Assembly: GCA_041751095.1 (NCBI GenBank)
Contig: JBGSYC010000062.1
Location: forward strand, 1-64,000
DNA length: 64,000 bases
Direction of reading: 5' to 3'
Origin: JADCRZ01 sp041751095
GTDB taxonomy: Bacteria; Bacteroidota; Bacteroidia; Chitinophagales; Chitinophagaceae
Under the pieces are notes generated by a model. The model was given only the letters and a program-made list of their open reading frames with translations, ran no database searches and had not been told where the DNA came from. This document shows positions 52,978-62,582 of the stretch, piece by piece (the first letter of the stretch is position 1; the number at the start of each line of letters is the position of its first letter). Position numbers and translations under genes: made by a program.

Positions 52978-54150
52978 ATGACGAAAGTGTACTTGAAAAA
53001 TAAGATCAGCAGGCGTATAGAAGGAGGTCATCCCTGGATATTCGCCAATGAAGTAGATATCCCTGACGCGCCCGGTGAAGGGGGGGAGATCGTTGAGGTA
53101 TATACAAATGATAAGAAGTTTATCGGTAAAGGGTATATCAACGTCAAATCACAGATCATTATACGCTTACTTACCAGAGACAGGACAGAAGAGATCAACG
53201 AAGATTTTTTTTATCATAAATTACTAAGCGCGTGGAATTACAAAAGCAGGATCGGATACAGGGAGAACTGCAGGCTGATTTTTGGGGAAGCCGACTATCT
53301 CCCGGCACTGATCATTGATAAGTTCAACGATTATTTTGTTGTGCAGACCCTTGCTTTAGGCATAGACAAATGGAAGGCTGCCATAGTAAAAGCTTTAGAA
53401 AAAATCTTTCATCCCAAGGGTATTTATGAACGGAATGATGTCCCCGTCCGGGAGCTTGAAGGATTAACCCAGCAAAAAGGGTTCCTGTCAGCGCCCTTTG
53501 ACACAAACATAACGGTTCATGAAAACGGGCTCAATTTTCTGGTGAGCCTCGAACATGGGCAAAAAACGGGTTATTTCTTAGATCAGCACGATAATCGGCG
53601 GGCCATTCAGCATATCGTAAAAAATGCAGCGGTTCTGGAGGTGTTTTGTTATACCGGAAGTTTTTCGATACATGCGGCTCATTACGGGGCATTAAGCGTA
53701 ACAGGAGTAGACATATCAGTGAGTGCTGTTGATCAGGCCCGGAAGAATGCAGAACACAACCAGTTGGGTCACATTTGCAATTTCGAGGCTTTAAATGCTT
53801 TTGACATACTGAAAACGTGGTCAAAGGAAGGAAGGCAATACGATGTTGTCATTCTCGATCCTCCGGCTTTTACAAAAAGCAGGGAAAACATCCAGAACGC
53901 AATAAGCGGTTACAAAGAGATCAATTTAAGGGGTATGAAACTATTAAGAAAAGGAGGCTTTTTGGTAACAGCTTCGTGTACTAATCTCGTACAGCCTGGA
54001 TTGTTCCTGGAGATCATCGATGAAGCTGCCAAAGATTGCAAACGCAGGCTCCGGCAGGTAACCTACCAGACACAGGCAAGCGATCATACCATCATACGGG
54101 GAATGGAAAACACGCAGTATCTTAAGTTCCTGATCGTACAGGTGCTATAA
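52978..54150 (+). CDS. rlmI: Class I SAM-dependent rRNA methyltransferase, RlmI-like
   Basis: It probably methylates a cytosine in 23S rRNA, as RlmI does. The 390-residue protein starts with a PUA RNA-binding domain (KNKISRRIEGGHPWIFANEV), a central segment (HGQKTGYFLDQHDNR), then the methyltransferase fold with LEVFCYTGSFSIHAA, VTGVDIS, and the NPPF-like LDPPAFTKS. The conserved VTASCTNLV strand is present. The frame opens at 52942, but the ATG at 52978 matches the family's N-terminus. Confidence 0.9.
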   Translation: MTKVYLKNKISRRIEGGHPWIFANEVDIPDAPGEGGEIVEVYTNDKKFIGKGYINVKSQIIIRLLTRDRTEEINEDFFYHKLLSAWNYKSRIGYRENCRLIFGEADYLPALIIDKFNDYFVVQTLALGIDKWKAAIVKALEKIFHPKGIYERNDVPVRELEGLTQQKGFLSAPFDTNITVHENGLNFLVSLEHGQKTGYFLDQHDNRRAIQHIVKNAAVLEVFCYTGSFSIHAAHYGALSVTGVDISVSAVDQARKNAEHNQLGHICNFEALNAFDILKTWSKEGRQYDVVILDPPAFTKSRENIQNAISGYKEINLRGMKLLRKGGFLVTASCTNLVQPGLFLEIIDEAAKDCKRRLRQVTYQTQASDHTIIRGMENTQYLKFLIVQVL

Positions 54151-54201
54151 AAAACAGTATAGCAGGGGTAAAAGAGGATGTAAGGATGCAGGGGTGTGCA
54201 A

Positions 54202-54531
54202 CTACTTTGCTACCTGGAATTTGCCAGACTCTATAATTTTACCGTTTGCATCCCGGATCTGAAAAATATAAACGCCACGGTAAAAATCGCCAAGGTCAAT
54301 AATATTCCTTGCGGATACGGCCTTTTGTTCGTAGACTTTTTTACCGATAAAATTAAAAACCTGCAGGGAATAGTTGCTGTTATAGCCTTTATCAAACGTA
54401 AAGGTGATCAGGGAAGATGCGGGATTGGGAAAAAATTTGTAGAACCTGGATTCAGTTTGTTCAAGCGGGGCCTGGCTCATTGCAGAGGTGGAAATCAAGA
54501 CAATAAATAACAGTAAGTAAAAAATCTTCAT
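54202..54531 (-). CDS. Short exported protein consisting of a T9SS type A sorting domain
   Basis: A 109-residue protein: a signal peptide (to about residue 20, SAMSQ), a 13-residue linker, and then the complete type A C-terminal sorting domain (FYKFFPNPASSLITF, YSLQVFNFIGKKV, DLGDFYRGVYIFQIRD, SGKFQV). There is no room for a cargo domain. The sequence is intact from signal peptide to stop, so it is not a truncated remnant by appearance. It converges with the RlmI-like gene. Confidence 0.85.
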   Translation of the reverse strand: MKIFYLLLFIVLISTSAMSQAPLEQTESRFYKFFPNPASSLITFTFDKGYNSNYSLQVFNFIGKKVYEQKAVSARNIIDLGDFYRGVYIFQIRDANGKIIESGKFQVAK

Positions 54532-54659
54532 ACTTGTTCATGATTTATCACCCGGGTACAAGGTATACCCTTTTAACCAAATGTACAAACCGTTTGCCAT
54601 AATTTGCACAGGCATAACGTGTAACGCTTAGAATCAGTTTTGATTTAAAGATAATTTAA

Positions 54660-55133
54660 CTACTTCTTCATACTATCCAGCACATGCTTAACGGCTTCAA
54701 AGTCGGGCACATCTCCGGCACTTTCGAGCACTTCAGCATAGCGAAGAATTCCTTCGCTGTCGATAACGAAAGCGGCACGCCGTGACACGCCTTTCATTTC
54801 ATAACTGAAGTTCTCGTAGAAAGCGCCGTAAGCCTGTGATGTCTCTTTATTGAAGTCGCTCAAGAGAGTAAAAGTCAGACGCTGGTCTTCCTTAAATCGC
54901 GCGAGCGTATAGAGGGAATCTACACTTATGCCGATAACAGATACATTCAAATTATTGTAAACGGATATGCTGTCTCTTACCGAACACAATTCTTTCGTAC
55001 AAACGCCTGAAAACGCAAAAGGGAAAAACAGCAGCACGATATTCCTGCCCTTATAATCTTCAAGGGTTTCCTTCTTTTTTTCGGTATTGAACAAGCTGAA
55101 ACCTGGTGCTTTCCGGCCTATTTCGATTTTCAT
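54660..55133 (-). CDS. Peroxiredoxin (AhpC/TSA family)
   Basis: A 157-residue thiol peroxidase that reduces hydrogen peroxide or organic peroxides. The peroxidatic cysteine is in FSGVCTKELC, preceded by LLFFPFAFS, with the conserved Thr two residues before a second cysteine in the same motif. The rest (VIGISVDS, SDFNKETSQAYGAFYE, RAAFVIDSEGILRY) matches AhpE/BCP-type enzymes. Its electron donor is not known. No redox partner gene lies beside it. Confidence 0.92.
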   Translation of the reverse strand: MKIEIGRKAPGFSLFNTEKKKETLEDYKGRNIVLLFFPFAFSGVCTKELCSVRDSISVYNNLNVSVIGISVDSLYTLARFKEDQRLTFTLLSDFNKETSQAYGAFYENFSYEMKGVSRRAAFVIDSEGILRYAEVLESAGDVPDFEAVKHVLDSMKK

Positions 55134-55279
55134 GAGTGGTGTATGATGGATGATTGTTGTAATTCAATAACCACACATTGCTGATAATGTTGTCGAAACG
55201 GGTTACTTAATTCTATTTTACAAAGGTTAGAAGCAGGGGCATGAACCCCCAAAATAGCAGCGTCACCAGGAAGCACAGT

Positions 55280-56362
55280 TTAGAACCGGGGGCACAGCAC
55301 TGCGTTCCTCGAAGAGTTGTCACGATCAAAGAAGCCGATGTATGATACGGATAGTTCAAAGCCACCTCTGCCCTGGCTCGCGGTTTTAAGCTGCGATACA
55401 TTCAAATCGTAGCTGACGGCGACAGATACCGGGCTGTAGTCTATTTTTATAACGGGTATTAACGCATCTTTCCATCGCAAAAAGGCTCCGCCATGTATAA
55501 CATATGATGGAAGGTCAGGCTCCCCGACCTTAACGGAATATAATGCGCCACCGATTGTTTCATTTATATTGCCCTGGCGGGAATAATCTGCCTGCAGCGT
55601 AAAGTAGGTGTTATCATCTATCGTATATTTTACTCCTCCGGATGCCACGTATTTGGGATTTAATGCTGCAGAGGCAGAACGGTAAAAGGAATTGTTTGGG
55701 CGGTTAACGTGATGATAAGCGGCTCCGACAAACATACTATGTCGCTGCGTAACACCAAAGGTAGTGTTGAAGCTGGCTCCAAAGCTTCCGTCGCCCATTG
55801 TATACCCCGGGTTGATAAATGTTTCGCCGTCCGCAACGGATGGATTGAAGGCGGTGCCGTCATACTGGCTATTGGTGGTGATCTTGGAACGGTCGATACG
55901 CTTTTGAATGATGCCACCCATAAAGCCTACAGATAAATACATTACCTTCTCACTGCTAAGGGATTTATGATAGTTTATGGCAGGGAGGAGATGTGTGGAA
56001 GTAAGCCCGGCAGTCCCTGCCTTATCAAACAGGATTTGCAGACCGGCCGTGATAAAATCGTCTCCCTTGCCAACGGGCATCTTATACTCTGCATTAAACG
56101 AGCCCGACCGGTAAGCATTGGTGAAACTGTTCCATTGATCACGGTAAACACCCTGTATCCTTATGTCTCCGGTGAATATCCCGGCCAGTGAAGGGTTCCT
56201 TAGTAAGGGAGCTTCAAAAAATTGCGAAAAGTGAATATCCTGGGAGTATGCATTGAGCGCCAGTATAAACGTCAATAAAAAGGAGTAGCATATATTTTTC
56301 AATGCCGGTATTGCATTCCTTATCCGCACGTTGTGACTATTTGAGAAATTGAAGAGTTGCAT
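55280..56362 (-). CDS. PorP/SprF family type IX secretion membrane protein (second copy)
   Basis: A 360-residue paralogue of the family member at 40936. It shows the same mature start (SQDIHFSQFFEAPLLRNPSLAG), barrel strands with repeated glycine and aromatic residues, and the terminal LCPRF. The start is one base after the stop of the PKD protein gene that precedes it on the reverse strand, so the two are almost certainly translated together. Confidence 0.92.
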   Translation of the reverse strand: MQLFNFSNSHNVRIRNAIPALKNICYSFLLTFILALNAYSQDIHFSQFFEAPLLRNPSLAGIFTGDIRIQGVYRDQWNSFTNAYRSGSFNAEYKMPVGKGDDFITAGLQILFDKAGTAGLTSTHLLPAINYHKSLSSEKVMYLSVGFMGGIIQKRIDRSKITTNSQYDGTAFNPSVADGETFINPGYTMGDGSFGASFNTTFGVTQRHSMFVGAAYHHVNRPNNSFYRSASAALNPKYVASGGVKYTIDDNTYFTLQADYSRQGNINETIGGALYSVKVGEPDLPSYVIHGGAFLRWKDALIPVIKIDYSPVSVAVSYDLNVSQLKTASQGRGGFELSVSYIGFFDRDNSSRNAVLCPRF

Positions 56363-56363
56363 T

Positions 56364-59300
56364 TTATCTGATTAATGTGACATTTCCCTTGTAGGGGATA
56401 ATGGATCCGTTTTCGCAAACAAATTCGATGATATAAACGTACGCATCCGAAGCAGCCGGCCTGCCTTTGAATGATCCGTCCCATCCACCTGCTGCAGAAT
56501 TGGCCGAAAAGTTACGCTTTTCAAATACCAGCTCTCCCCAGCGGTTGAATATCCGCATGGACTGGATACGGGTCACCCCTGCTCCGCGGGGATAAAAAAT
56601 GTCATTATTGCCGTCACCATTTGGCGTAAAAGTATTCGGAACGAAGTAATTCCTGCTGTTGCATAAAATGTTTACGGTTATTTCCTTTGCATTCGCGCAG
56701 CCGTTACCATCTACAACGTTTACCGTATAAACTGTTGTCGACCTTGGCATTGATACCGGTGCAGGACAATCCACGCAACTTAGGCCCGCAGGAGGCGTCC
56801 ATTTATAGGTGACTACATTCGGGCTATACGTAACCGGTATCTGTACGCTGGAGCCTACCGAAATAATGATCGGTTCTGCCGGAGTAGTAATCTCAGGCAA
56901 TGATACTATCCTCACCGTCCGGGTTGTTGTTTTCTTGCATCCTAACGTATTCGTTGCTTCTGCCGTAATCGTGTAAGTACCTTCTTTGGTGTAAGTAATA
57001 CGCGGATTTTGCAGGGTGGACGACTCACCGTTACCGAAGTTCCAGTTCCATTTTACCATCGTATCTGGCACTGCCAATACGCCTTTTAACAAAACCGGGG
57101 TATTGATACAAATCAAAGAATCGCTTTGAATGGATGGATTTGGGGTAGCATATATCCTGATGGTATCTGTAAGTGTTTTACTGCACCCGCTTTCGGTTGT
57201 GGCAGTCAACGATACGATATACTCGCCCGGAGTGGTAAATGAATGTATTTCATCCTTGTTTGTTGAGGTAGTTCCGTCAGCAAAATTCCACTGGTTCGAT
57301 ATTACGGGCTCATTGGTAATGGTAAAATTGGTAAAGAACACCTTTCCTGAATCACAAAAGGCATGCTTGTCGGCCGAGAAGAAGGGCTCAGCGCCTAAAA
57401 CACGTATATAATCATTTGCCGGAACGCCTACCTGGCAATTCAAACTGTCTTTAAGAACAAGTGAGGGCAAATAGGTGCCTGGCGATTTGTAAAAATGTTT
57501 GAAGTCGTGTTGTTGAGAAGTATCGGAGGTTCCGTCGCCAAAGGCAAAACTGAACCTTGTATGAGGAGGCGGGATTACATTAAAATCAACAGTTACGGAA
57601 TTACACGCCTGCAACGGGCCATACTTTAGTACAGTGCTGTAGGGATCGTATACACTCACTGTGTGTACGCTGGAATCAACACATCCTCCAAAGCTGGAGG
57701 TGAACAGCTTAGCGGTATAGATACCATAAGTATTGTAAAAATGAACCGGATCTTTCAAAGTGGAAGTGACTCCGTCGCCGAAATCCCAGTAGAATGATTC
57801 GTAGTCGGCAGCTTTATTAAAGAATTTTGTCTCAAGTGGCGGGCAAATGGCAGTAGTGTCCTTTACATCAAAGGCGGGCTTCGATGATTTGATCCTGATA
57901 TAATTCAACTTTCGTAATGTGTCACCGCAACCCGCGCTGTCATTTACAATAAGGGTGACCGTATAGCTGCTGTCTTTCCCTCTGTAGGTATGGGCCGGGT
58001 TTTTTTGAGTGGAAACGTTGCCATCTCCAAAATTCCACAAATAGGTTAATGGATTTAAGCCCCTCGAAGAATCGATGAACTGCAAAGGCGTACCCTGGCA
58101 AAATGATGTTTTTTCTGCTCTGAAAGCAACAGCAGGCTTTACGATGCTGATCTGGTGGCTTAAGGTAGAGACATGAGAGCAACCCCGGCTGTCAAGAACG
58201 GTAAGCTTAACGGTATAATTCCCGGTGTCTTTATACTGATGTCTGAACGGCGGGTTTGTATATGATTGCGTAGTTCCGTCGCCAAAATCAAAAGTCCACT
58301 TTGTGATCCGCCCGGCCAGGCCAGGGGTGGACTGGTCTGAAAAAGTGGCAATGGCGTTTTTACAGCCATATTTCACGTCAGAGGTAAAAGCAGCCGTAGG
58401 CCCTGAGATCGTAATTTTCTTATAACCTGTATCCGCACATTTGTTCTTGTCGATAATGATCAACTGCATGTCAAACGTGCCGTTTTGCCCAAAATAAAAG
58501 CCGTAATAAGATCCTCCGATAATAGGAGCCCCACCTCTGTACGACCATTGATATTCAGTAATATTCTGCGGATCGTTACCAGTTGCATAAAGAACCACCA
58601 CCGCATCTTTACATACTGTATCGGGGATGCCAGGCGTTGAGATAACCGCTCTTTCGGAAAGCAGGGATACGGTTTGGGTTATGGTATTTGAACATACTCC
58701 GTCGGTGACCGTCAGGCGTACCTGATAATTACCGAGTTTCGGGTAAGTAAATGAAGGATTCCGGGCAGTAGAAGTAGCATTTGTCGGATCACCAAATTGC
58801 CAGAAATAAGTGGCCGAACCCATGCCGGTAGTAACGGACGAGTCGATAAAGCTAACCGCTAATTTCGAGCTGCAATCGACTTTGTAGCCAAATTTCGCTA
58901 TAGGAGGCAGCACGGTGATATAATTGTCTTTTTTTAATGTATTCGGGCAGCCGTTATTGTAGGTTGTTAAGCTGACAGCATACTTTCCGGGGATTTTATA
59001 TGAATGTACCGGGTCTTTGAGGGTAGAAGTAGTTCCATCCCCAAAATCCCATGCTGACGCGCCGGATGGAACGGATTGGTTGGTAAACCGGATAACCGAA
59101 TCAGCACAAGCCTGCAATGTATCAGAACGGAAGTTGGCCACGGGGAGGGTTCCCGTACTTATTCCGTTAGGAACGGAAGTGGAAGCCACACACCCACCCT
59201 GGGTTGTTATTCTTACCGAAACCGTGTAATTACCCGCTTTTGTATATACATACGAAGGATTGGCAATTGTTGTTGATGAGCCTGGTTCCCCAAAGTCCCA

Positions 59301-60698
59301 CAGGTAATTGGTTACGGCGTCTACCGCATTTATTTTTAAAGAAGGCGTATAATTGAATGGGATACATCCGCCCGCTGGTGCATTTGCAAAGCTTACTGTT
59401 GGTGCAACAACCTTTATGAATTTGCTTTTGGTGATCGTATTGGTGCAACCCGTGGCGTTGGTGATTGTAAGGGTGACATCATATTCCCCGGCAGTAGTAT
59501 ACTGGTGCACCGGGTCTTTTGAAGCTGATGTGCTTCCGTCTCCGAAATTCCACTGCCATTTTACTGCATCAGGAGAAAGATCCTTAAAGTTTACGCTAAA
59601 TGGAGATTTGCAGGATCCCTGTACATTTGAAGAAAAGTCGGTATATGGACCTGTTTGGATTTTTATGGTTTTGGTTAAGGAATCGATACAGGAAGCGTAC
59701 GTATTGACAAGCTTTACCTGGTAGGTTCCTGGCCTGGTAAACGTTTTTGTGGGGTTAGCCAGTGCTGATGAAGTACTGTCGCCAAAATCCCACCTCGATG
59801 AAACAGGCGCCGGCGCAGAAGTATTGCGGAAAGACAGCGGGCTGTTAAAACAGGCGCTGTCAGGCCCCGTAAAAGAGGTATTCGTTGAAGTTATGGTAAT
59901 TGCTTTTCTTATACTGTCGCTACATCCAAGCTCACTTCTGGCAATCAGCAGAACATTATAGGTGCCGGTGGTAAGGTAAGTGGTATTGGGGTCAGTGGCG
60001 GTAGACGTGTTTCCGTTTCCGAAGTTCCAGTTATAGGATACGTTACCCGGCGCACTTGTCAGATTTTTAAACGTGGTGTTAAAAGGGCCGGTACAAACAC
60101 TGGTAAGCGCATAATCAAAATTGGCCTTTGCTCCTGATATAACACGGATATATCCGTACTTTACCCTGAAATAAGAACACCCGGTGCTTGTAGTGGTTTT
60201 TAACAATACAGTATAAAACCCGTTTGCCGTATAACTTTTTACAGGGTTTTGCTGCGTGGAGGTAGTGCCATCTCCGAAATCCCATTCCCATTTAACGATT
60301 GAGCCCACAGTAGCCGAAGACATGTCTTTAAACCGTATCACAGCTGGCAGGCAGGCTGTTGTGAGATCAGAGGTAAAGTCCACATTCGGCGCGGCATTAA
60401 CCGTGATATAGTTTGTTTTGGTTATCCCGTTGGTGCCATCGGCATTACGCACCACCAGTTTGACTGTGTAAGTGCCGGGGGCATTATATACTGTAGTGGG
60501 ATTTTGCTGACTGGACAATTGCCCGTTCCCAAACTCCCAGTTCCAGAATTTCGGATTCCCGGTTGAAAGGTCTTTAAAATCAACTACTAAAGCAGCACAT
60601 CCTTGTACAGGAGTGCCGGAAAAATTTGCAACAGGTGCCTGGCTTTTTCCATATAAGCCTGTGAATATAATACCCGCTAAAAATAAATATCGAATCAA
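56364..60698 (-). CDS. Giant multi-PKD surface protein with T9SS type B sorting domain
   Basis: A 1444-residue exported protein built almost entirely of PKD domains: I count about 14 to 15 units of 85-90 residues, marked by W-x-FGDG/FGNG signatures and repeated GTYTVKL-type strands, followed by a cysteine-containing linker and the gliding-motility-associated C-terminal domain (PNTFTPNGDGNNDIFYP ... IFNRWGELVFEK ... GWDGSFKG ... GNVTLIR). The signal peptide ends near GKSQ. It is a probable adhesin or gliding-related surface fibre, secreted with the help of the PorP/SprF protein encoded next. No catalytic domain is visible. Confidence 0.92.
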   Translation of the reverse strand: MIRYLFLAGIIFTGLYGKSQAPVANFSGTPVQGCAALVVDFKDLSTGNPKFWNWEFGNGQLSSQQNPTTVYNAPGTYTVKLVVRNADGTNGITKTNYITVNAAPNVDFTSDLTTACLPAVIRFKDMSSATVGSIVKWEWDFGDGTTSTQQNPVKSYTANGFYTVLLKTTTSTGCSYFRVKYGYIRVISGAKANFDYALTSVCTGPFNTTFKNLTSAPGNVSYNWNFGNGNTSTATDPNTTYLTTGTYNVLLIARSELGCSDSIRKAITITSTNTSFTGPDSACFNSPLSFRNTSAPAPVSSRWDFGDSTSSALANPTKTFTRPGTYQVKLVNTYASCIDSLTKTIKIQTGPYTDFSSNVQGSCKSPFSVNFKDLSPDAVKWQWNFGDGSTSASKDPVHQYTTAGEYDVTLTITNATGCTNTITKSKFIKVVAPTVSFANAPAGGCIPFNYTPSLKINAVDAVTNYLWDFGEPGSSTTIANPSYVYTKAGNYTVSVRITTQGGCVASTSVPNGISTGTLPVANFRSDTLQACADSVIRFTNQSVPSGASAWDFGDGTTSTLKDPVHSYKIPGKYAVSLTTYNNGCPNTLKKDNYITVLPPIAKFGYKVDCSSKLAVSFIDSSVTTGMGSATYFWQFGDPTNATSTARNPSFTYPKLGNYQVRLTVTDGVCSNTITQTVSLLSERAVISTPGIPDTVCKDAVVVLYATGNDPQNITEYQWSYRGGAPIIGGSYYGFYFGQNGTFDMQLIIIDKNKCADTGYKKITISGPTAAFTSDVKYGCKNAIATFSDQSTPGLAGRITKWTFDFGDGTTQSYTNPPFRHQYKDTGNYTVKLTVLDSRGCSHVSTLSHQISIVKPAVAFRAEKTSFCQGTPLQFIDSSRGLNPLTYLWNFGDGNVSTQKNPAHTYRGKDSSYTVTLIVNDSAGCGDTLRKLNYIRIKSSKPAFDVKDTTAICPPLETKFFNKAADYESFYWDFGDGVTSTLKDPVHFYNTYGIYTAKLFTSSFGGCVDSSVHTVSVYDPYSTVLKYGPLQACNSVTVDFNVIPPPHTRFSFAFGDGTSDTSQQHDFKHFYKSPGTYLPSLVLKDSLNCQVGVPANDYIRVLGAEPFFSADKHAFCDSGKVFFTNFTITNEPVISNQWNFADGTTSTNKDEIHSFTTPGEYIVSLTATTESGCSKTLTDTIRIYATPNPSIQSDSLICINTPVLLKGVLAVPDTMVKWNWNFGNGESSTLQNPRITYTKEGTYTITAEATNTLGCKKTTTRTVRIVSLPEITTPAEPIIISVGSSVQIPVTYSPNVVTYKWTPPAGLSCVDCPAPVSMPRSTTVYTVNVVDGNGCANAKEITVNILCNSRNYFVPNTFTPNGDGNNDIFYPRGAGVTRIQSMRIFNRWGELVFEKRNFSANSAAGGWDGSFKGRPAASDAYVYIIEFVCENGSIIPYKGNVTLIR

Positions 60699-61770
60699 TT
60701 AAGTAGTTTTTTTGGTTACGCTTCTTTCTTTTAACCGATTCAGGTATTACATTCTTTGATTTCCCAAGCGGTGAGTCTTATCATTTAAAGTGTAATCCTT
60801 ACAAAACAGGACTGCATCATTTCGCAATTTAGTGCAATCAGCAGAACACATTCTTCCTGCCAGCATCTGACCTTTTGTTCACTTCCGCTATTCAGGCAGA
60901 GCTTTCGTGACTGTTCTGATCAGGTTCATGCAGAATTCTTTTCTGCCGTTCAATAATTATGCTGAATTTCCCTCCCGGTCAAGGTAAGGAATTCAATTTT
61001 TCATTTCTATCAAACGAAAACGTATTTCGTAGAAAAAGATTGCCTTTCTTACAACAACAAAAACCCTTACTTGCTTGTGGCAGACCGTTTTTATTATACT
61101 TAATCGATATCGCGCTTAAATCAGATCGGTATCCAGTAACAAACGAAGAGCACCCCTGAGGCGAGTACCATTGGATTTACAGGATAAAAGGACAAGGTTG
61201 CACATCAATGCGGGCGGAGGGGATTACGGCATATATCTAAGTGGAACTCGTTCTTTGCCTTTTCTGATCAAATTGAACAACCTTCTAACAGCCTGAAGAT
61301 AGCAACAACAGGCCTGGTTTCCGATTCCTTACGCCCCCGGTAAAATTCAGACCTTTTGTTACGGCAAAAGCTTACTGCCCCTTCACATTCCGAGACTCAC
61401 CCATATGGTAAAAGGTTGCCTTGCCTGCTCAAAACCTGGACAAGTAACGTGCGACAATTGAAGATGTAGGCAAAGATAACTATGTTTCGCCATCCTGTAA
61501 GGAAGGAACAGTTGCTGCATGCAGGTCCGGAATGGCGGATTCGTTGTAATTGTGGGTTGCGGTTAGTCGTTGAAGCATTTAAGAAGTTGGGGCATTTCAT
61601 ATCCGTCCCCTTCGGCTAACAAATGCTCAACATCGATTAATTGCTCAAATATATTCCAAATGACCAACATAGTTCCGTCCGCCGGAACGATAGCCGAATA
61701 AAAATCTCACAGCTCAAACACGGTTTACGCCAGCCCCAATTTTTTAAAATGCATGGTTGGCGGTTCGTGC
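60699..61770. other. gene-poor kilobase
   Basis: No gene longer than about 70 codons is supported in these 1072 bases. A 6-bp hairpin without T-run (GTTCCG-TCCGC-CGGAAC) lies at 61672-61688. A 35-codon reverse-strand frame with ATG at 61670 and TAA at 61563-61565 (starting MLVIWNIFEQLIDVEHLLAEG) looks more like protein than its neighbours and may be a remnant. The region should also hold the promoter of the giant PKD gene, which I could not pin down. Confidence 0.35.
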
Positions 61771-62184
61771 TTATCTGCCGGACAGGCAAGCCGTAATTGC
61801 CAGGATGGCTGTGATGTCAAATTTCTTAAGGTCCAGTAAATCCTTGTCGCCTGTTATGAGATGAGTCGCTTTGCCATCCGCAGCTAGTGATAAAAGAAAA
61901 TTGTCCTTCGGGTCACGGCAAATACTTATTTCGCTGGTTACCTTGATAAATTCTGCATGTAAACTTATCTGGTGTAATAAATCCCGCAAGTCACTTAATG
62001 AAAAATATTTTTTGAATTTCGGCCTTCTTGCAACCTAAATAAATTCGTCAAGCAACTCCTGGCTGAAAAGCAAGACAAGAGCCTGGTCAGTAAATATCCT
62101 GTCAAGTGTGGCAAAGTCTTTTGTTAGCAAGAAGCTAATCCAAAGGTTAGCGTCTATAATAACTCTATCCTTTGTTTTTGGCAT
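61771..62184 (-). pseudogene. PIN-domain toxin of a toxin-antitoxin pair, interrupted by an in-frame TAG
   Basis: Reading from ATG at 62184 gives MPKTKDRVIIDANLWISFLL and continues with normal PIN-family residues, meets a TAG at codon 50 (plus-strand CTA at 62035-62037) in ...LLDEFI*VARRPKF, and then runs on in the same frame to the true end at 61771, giving DPKDNFLLSLAADGKATHLITGDKDLLDL. Frame and family pattern are unbroken on both sides, and the stop falls where a glutamate codon (GAG) is usual, so a single base change would explain it. Catalytic Asp11 lies before the stop; the later acidic residues lie after it. A PIN toxin cut here would be inactive. Confidence 0.8.
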
Positions 62185-62389
62185 AACGCTTTGCTCGTAC
62201 TGATTCTACTTCTTTTGTAATGTCTTCTAAAGACGGCGGATTGGCAGCCCCCTTTGTACGCAGTTTATTGATAACCCTAAGGAAATTGTCCTCTGTCGTT
62301 TGTGAAATAGAAATCAAGTTAAGGTCAGCAAGGTCTTGCAGAAGCTTGATTGCTTTCGGGCTTAATATGCTAACCTGATATGTCGCCAT
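62165..62389 (-). CDS. Antitoxin of the PIN-toxin pair
   Basis: A 74-residue protein starting MATYQVSILSPKAIKLLQDLADLNLISI, with a short charged C-terminal region (SLEDITKEVESVRAKRYAKNKG) that would wrap around the toxin. Proteins of this form precede PIN-family toxins in many Bacteroidota. The start is the ATG at 62389; the frame also opens six bases upstream. The gene overlaps the start of the toxin gene by 20 bases, the usual arrangement for such a pair. Its frame is intact although the toxin gene is interrupted. Confidence 0.78.
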   Translation of the reverse strand: MATYQVSILSPKAIKLLQDLADLNLISISQTTEDNFLRVINKLRTKGAANPPSLEDITKEVESVRAKRYAKNKG

Positions 62390-62582
62390 GGTCAAAAATA
62401 CAAAAATTTATGATCGGATAATAGCCATTATAGTATGACCGCCAACCCCTTATTTTAGGTTAGTGCGGATATCTGATGTAATGCTAACGTGAGCAACTAT
62501 TGAGGTAAATCCGGCAGAGAGATATCGTAAATGATACATTCAAGGCAGGGCGATAACACGAAGCACAACATGCAAGGGAAGT

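Noticed and set aside
60959..61600. Two open frames of 66-67 codons in the gene-poor region
   Set aside because: Their translations look like random sequence, with no start context or recognisable family; only the shorter 35-codon frame at 61563-61670 is mentioned, at low confidence.
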